A DNA stretch of 7,568 nucleotides from NCBI GenBank assembly GCA_004376105.1, contig SOKA01000050.1, forward strand, positions 1-7,568, read 5' to 3'. The position numbers and the translations under genes were made by a program. A model generated the notes under the pieces. That model searched no databases. It worked only from the letters and a program-made list of their open reading frames with translations, and was not told the DNA's origin. Positions 5,881 through 7,568 of this stretch are shown here, piece after piece (positions within the stretch are counted from its first letter, which is position 1; each line of letters starts with the position of its first letter). This DNA comes from Dehalococcoidia bacterium. Its GTDB lineage: Bacteria; Chloroflexota; Dehalococcoidia; Dehalococcoidales; E44-bin46.

Positions 5881-6641
5881 TGGGAAAAATAAGACTGGTT
5901 GATTTGAGTCATCCTTTCGGTGACAAAGTGCCTTTATGGCCATATTTTGCCGATGTCAAGATTGAGCGCATGCATTATCACGCCAAATCTGGAGTGCTCT
6001 CCCAGGTAATTACGACTACCATGCACTGCACAACCCATGCCGATTCTCCGGCCCATGTGTTTGAGGGTGGCATGTTTACCGATGAGATTCCCCTGGAAAA
6101 GTACTACGGCACCGGAGTAATCGTTGACATCCCGAAGAAGAAGTGGGAGAAGATTATGCCGGAGGACCTGGAGAAGGCACGCCCCAAGATTGAAAAGGAC
6201 GACATTGTCATTGTCCATACCGGCTGGCATCATAAATGGTCAGACAGTGTCGAGTATTTCTGCTACTCTCCCGGTCTTTACAGAGAGGCGGGGGAGTGGT
6301 TTGTTGAAAAGAGAGTGAAGTGTGTCGGCGTTGACCAGCAGGCCCTGGACCATCCTCTGGCTACCGCTATTGCCCCACATGGAACGGGCCCGCTACGGCC
6401 GGACATATGTGAAGAGTATAAGAGAGAAACCGGACATGATGTGCTGGAGGACTTTCCTGAGTGGGAGCCCTGCCATAACCTCTTAATGCGCAATGGCATT
6501 ATGGGATGGGAAAACGTAGGTGGTGACATAGACCAAGTCGTGGGCAAGAGAGTCACCATTGCCGGCTTCCCTATCCGGTGGATGAAAGGCGATGGGTCTA
6601 TCGTGAGATTGGTGGCCATCGTGGATGAGGGCGACCAGTAG
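5880..6641 (+). CDS. Cyclase-family metallohydrolase, probable dihydrophloroglucinol cyclohydrolase
   Basis: This 253-residue member of the cyclase/kynurenine-formamidase-like family (PF04199) has the family metal motif HCTTHADSPAH (49-59), giving His49, His53, Asp55 and His59. Further conserved features are His158, His199 and Glu211, the last two in a stretch of the family's H-x-LL-x-x-GI...E type, and a C-terminal segment ending in Asp-Gly-Ser-x-Val-Arg. Family members are Mn- or Zn-dependent hydrolases. The enzyme that opens dihydrophloroglucinol to 3-hydroxy-5-oxohexanoate is, to my recollection, a metal-dependent member of this family. Its place after the transhydroxylase and reductase fits that step, whereas no tryptophan-catabolism genes are seen to suggest kynurenine formamidase. 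The ATG has AAGGAGGT (5865-5872) 7 bases upstream. No signal peptide is seen, so it is cytoplasmic. Confidence 0.72.
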   Translation: MGKIRLVDLSHPFGDKVPLWPYFADVKIERMHYHAKSGVLSQVITTTMHCTTHADSPAHVFEGGMFTDEIPLEKYYGTGVIVDIPKKKWEKIMPEDLEKARPKIEKDDIVIVHTGWHHKWSDSVEYFCYSPGLYREAGEWFVEKRVKCVGVDQQALDHPLATAIAPHGTGPLRPDICEEYKRETGHDVLEDFPEWEPCHNLLMRNGIMGWENVGGDIDQVVGKRVTIAGFPIRWMKGDGSIVRLVAIVDEGDQ

Positions 6642-6688
6642 TACCCCGCTGCTTGTCCTGTGCTATCAATGTCAAAAGGGGAAGATAT

Positions 6689-7027
6689 ATGAAAAAGGTT
6701 ACATTGGATCAGGTTAAGCCCTATGAGGTGGCCAAGCATTTCAATATGGTTGCCCTCAGGCTAAGCGGCAAGGAGGAGACCGGGGCCGAGAAGTTCTGGG
6801 TGGGACTTTCCCATTTTCTCCCTGGAGGTGGGGCAGAATATGCCTACGAAGATTCACCTACAGAGAAGGTCTATATTGTTCTGGAGGGAGAAATCACCAT
6901 TAAGACCAAGACAGAAGAGTTCACCCTGGGCCCCTTGGATGTACTTTACATCGCTCCCAATGAAGGAAGAGAGATAATCAACAAGACCAACAAGCCGGTG
7001 AGTATGCTAGTAGTTATTAGCTATTAG
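6689..7027 (+). CDS. Small single-domain cupin lacking canonical metal histidines
   Basis: This 112-residue protein has one conserved beta-barrel domain. The glycine turn GGG (46-48), the strand KVYIVLEGE (60-68) and the second motif region from Gly81 to Asn98 match the cupin layout. The His-x-His pair normally found in motif 1 is replaced by residues around Tyr51-Glu54, and the motif 2 histidine by Glu92-Gly-Arg-Glu95. Only Glu59/Glu60 could be ligands, so it may bind no metal or bind it differently. It could be a small-molecule sensor, an isomerase or an accessory protein; no function can be assigned. The ATG at 6689 is preceded by AAGGGGAAG (6676-6684), while an in-frame TTG at 6653 lacks a ribosome site. 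It is the last gene of the close-packed run, 47 bases after the hydrolase gene. Confidence 0.7.
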   Translation: MKKVTLDQVKPYEVAKHFNMVALRLSGKEETGAEKFWVGLSHFLPGGGAEYAYEDSPTEKVYIVLEGEITIKTKTEEFTLGPLDVLYIAPNEGREIINKTNKPVSMLVVISY

Positions 7028-7059
7028 GGTAACGTTCCGTGGTCTGAACGATTCTGTTG

Positions 7060-7099
7060 CTAACTCCTTCCATGAGGTCTCTCCAACTAGGGGAGTTAG
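7060..7099 (+). terminator. Inverted repeat after the operon, possible weak terminator
   Basis: CTAACTCC (7060-7067) is exactly complementary to GGAGTTAG (7092-7099), extendable by G:U pairs on both sides, with a loop of about 24 bases. It lies 32 bases after the cupin stop and before the next gene. No run of T follows, so classical rho-independent termination is doubtful. It may be a processing site, an attenuator or a regulator site. Confidence 0.28.
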
Positions 7100-7143
7100 T
7101 ATCTTAGAATGGTGCCTTTATTTTGGGGAGTCATCATCGCAGT

Positions 7144-7568
7144 ATGAAAATCGTCATAGTCGGAAATGGGGCTGCTGCAATTAAAGCCCTAGAGGCAATC
7201 GCAACCCACAAGGCTATGTCAAATGCAGACAAGGGGAGAATCACTATAGTCTCGAGAGAACGGACGGCGCCTTATTCTCCAATGTTTCTAGTTGACTACT
7301 TAACTCGGGAGTTGGGGGAGGAAGATATTCTGCTTGGAGAGAAACACGGTCTGTCTCCCCATAGATTACTAGGTGAAAAGGTTATTAGGGTGGAGAATAG
7401 TGAGAACAAGGTTGTCCTGGAAAATGGAAGGCAAATTAGCTACGACAGACTTTTAATTGCCAGCGGGGCATCAGCACTTAAACCTCCGATAAAAGGAATC
7501 GATAAAGAGGGAGTGCATTTTTTCAATCGATTAGGGGATGTAAAAAGACTATGGCCAGAGCTTCCGAG
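7144..7568 (+). CDS. FAD/NAD(P)-dependent oxidoreductase, N-terminal part (cut by window edge)
   Basis: The reading frame opens with ATG at 7144 and stays open to the right edge, giving 141 residues of a longer protein. It begins with a beta strand and GNGAAA (7-12), a variant of the Rossmann FAD-binding fingerprint. Tyr44-Ser-Pro-Met (44-47) is followed by Asp51-Tyr-Leu (51-53), as in pyridine-nucleotide-disulfide oxidoreductase relatives of the NADH oxidase/nitrite reductase type. YDRLLIASGAS (100-110) is the second FAD-binding motif. The intact protein would probably be about 400 residues or more. The closest ribosome-like sequence, GGGGAG (7125-7130), is 13 bases from the ATG, longer than ideal. 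The 116-base gap with an inverted repeat leaves open whether it belongs to the same transcript. It could pass electrons between NAD(P)H and another carrier, but the substrate cannot be told. Confidence 0.72.
   Translation, partial: MKIVIVGNGAAAIKALEAIATHKAMSNADKGRITIVSRERTAPYSPMFLVDYLTRELGEEDILLGEKHGLSPHRLLGEKVIRVENSENKVVLENGRQISYDRLLIASGASALKPPIKGIDKEGVHFFNRLGDVKRLWPELP

Noticed and set aside
6278..6739. Antisense open frame of 153 codons
   Set aside because: It runs opposite the conserved C-terminal half of the hydrolase gene and into the cupin gene; the composition looks like a shadow frame with no known motif.
126..7111. Shared GGGGAG...TTAGAATG pieces at 126-142 and 7090-7111 as a common operator
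   Set aside because: The spacing between the two pieces differs (3 and 8 bases) and the similarity is short enough to be chance.
1..7568. CRISPR arrays, insertion sequences or transposase genes
   Set aside because: No regularly spaced repeats, terminal inverted repeats or transposase-like proteins were seen.

Overview
The window carries a tight run of seven genes on the + strand (265-7027) plus the 5' part of an eighth (7144 to the right edge). The best reading is an anaerobic trihydroxybenzene (pyrogallol/phloroglucinol) degradation operon. Two genes encode the subunits of a molybdopterin enzyme of the pyrogallol-phloroglucinol transhydroxylase type. The large subunit has no N-terminal Fe-S cysteine motif and no Tat signal, and carries Asp-Ser-Trp at the Mo site. 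The small subunit has exactly twelve motif cysteines, enough for three [4Fe-4S] clusters, followed by a C-terminal beta-sandwich. Further down lie a short-chain dehydrogenase with features expected of an NADPH-dependent phloroglucinol reductase and a cyclase-family metallohydrolase that fits dihydrophloroglucinol ring opening.

Layout. Bases 1-228 hold no convincing gene. They contain short inverted repeats and a 38-base segment that looks like the 5' half of a tRNA. A good sigma70-type promoter (206-234) and a strong Shine-Dalgarno site (253-258) lead into the large subunit (265-2859), which is followed 2 bases later by the small subunit (2862-3701). After 57 bases come a seven-helix membrane protein (3759-4466) and, starting directly after its stop codon, a P-loop NTPase of the THEP1 type (4467-5066). 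Next are the reductase (5077-5841), the cyclase-family hydrolase (5880-6641) and a small cupin lacking the usual metal histidines (6689-7027). A 116-base gap with an inverted repeat separates these from a truncated FAD/NAD(P) oxidoreductase (7144-7568).

How the genes may work together (inference): pyrogallol is isomerised without net redox change to phloroglucinol by the transhydroxylase, reduced to dihydrophloroglucinol by the dehydrogenase, and hydrolysed to 3-hydroxy-5-oxohexanoate by the cyclase-family enzyme. The membrane protein/NTPase pair could serve uptake or cofactor supply, but the sequence does not show which. The cupin has no assignable role. The later pathway steps (3-hydroxy-5-oxohexanoate oxidation and triacetate cleavage) are not in the window.

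Organism: the bacterial promoter and AAGGAGGT-type ribosome sites point to a bacterium, and the enzymes to an anaerobe. A sediment or subsurface lineage such as Chloroflexota (Dehalococcoidia) or Desulfobacterota is plausible, but the sequence alone does not settle it. Arginine codon choice differs between the first two genes and the reductase, hinting that the cluster may have been assembled from different sources.
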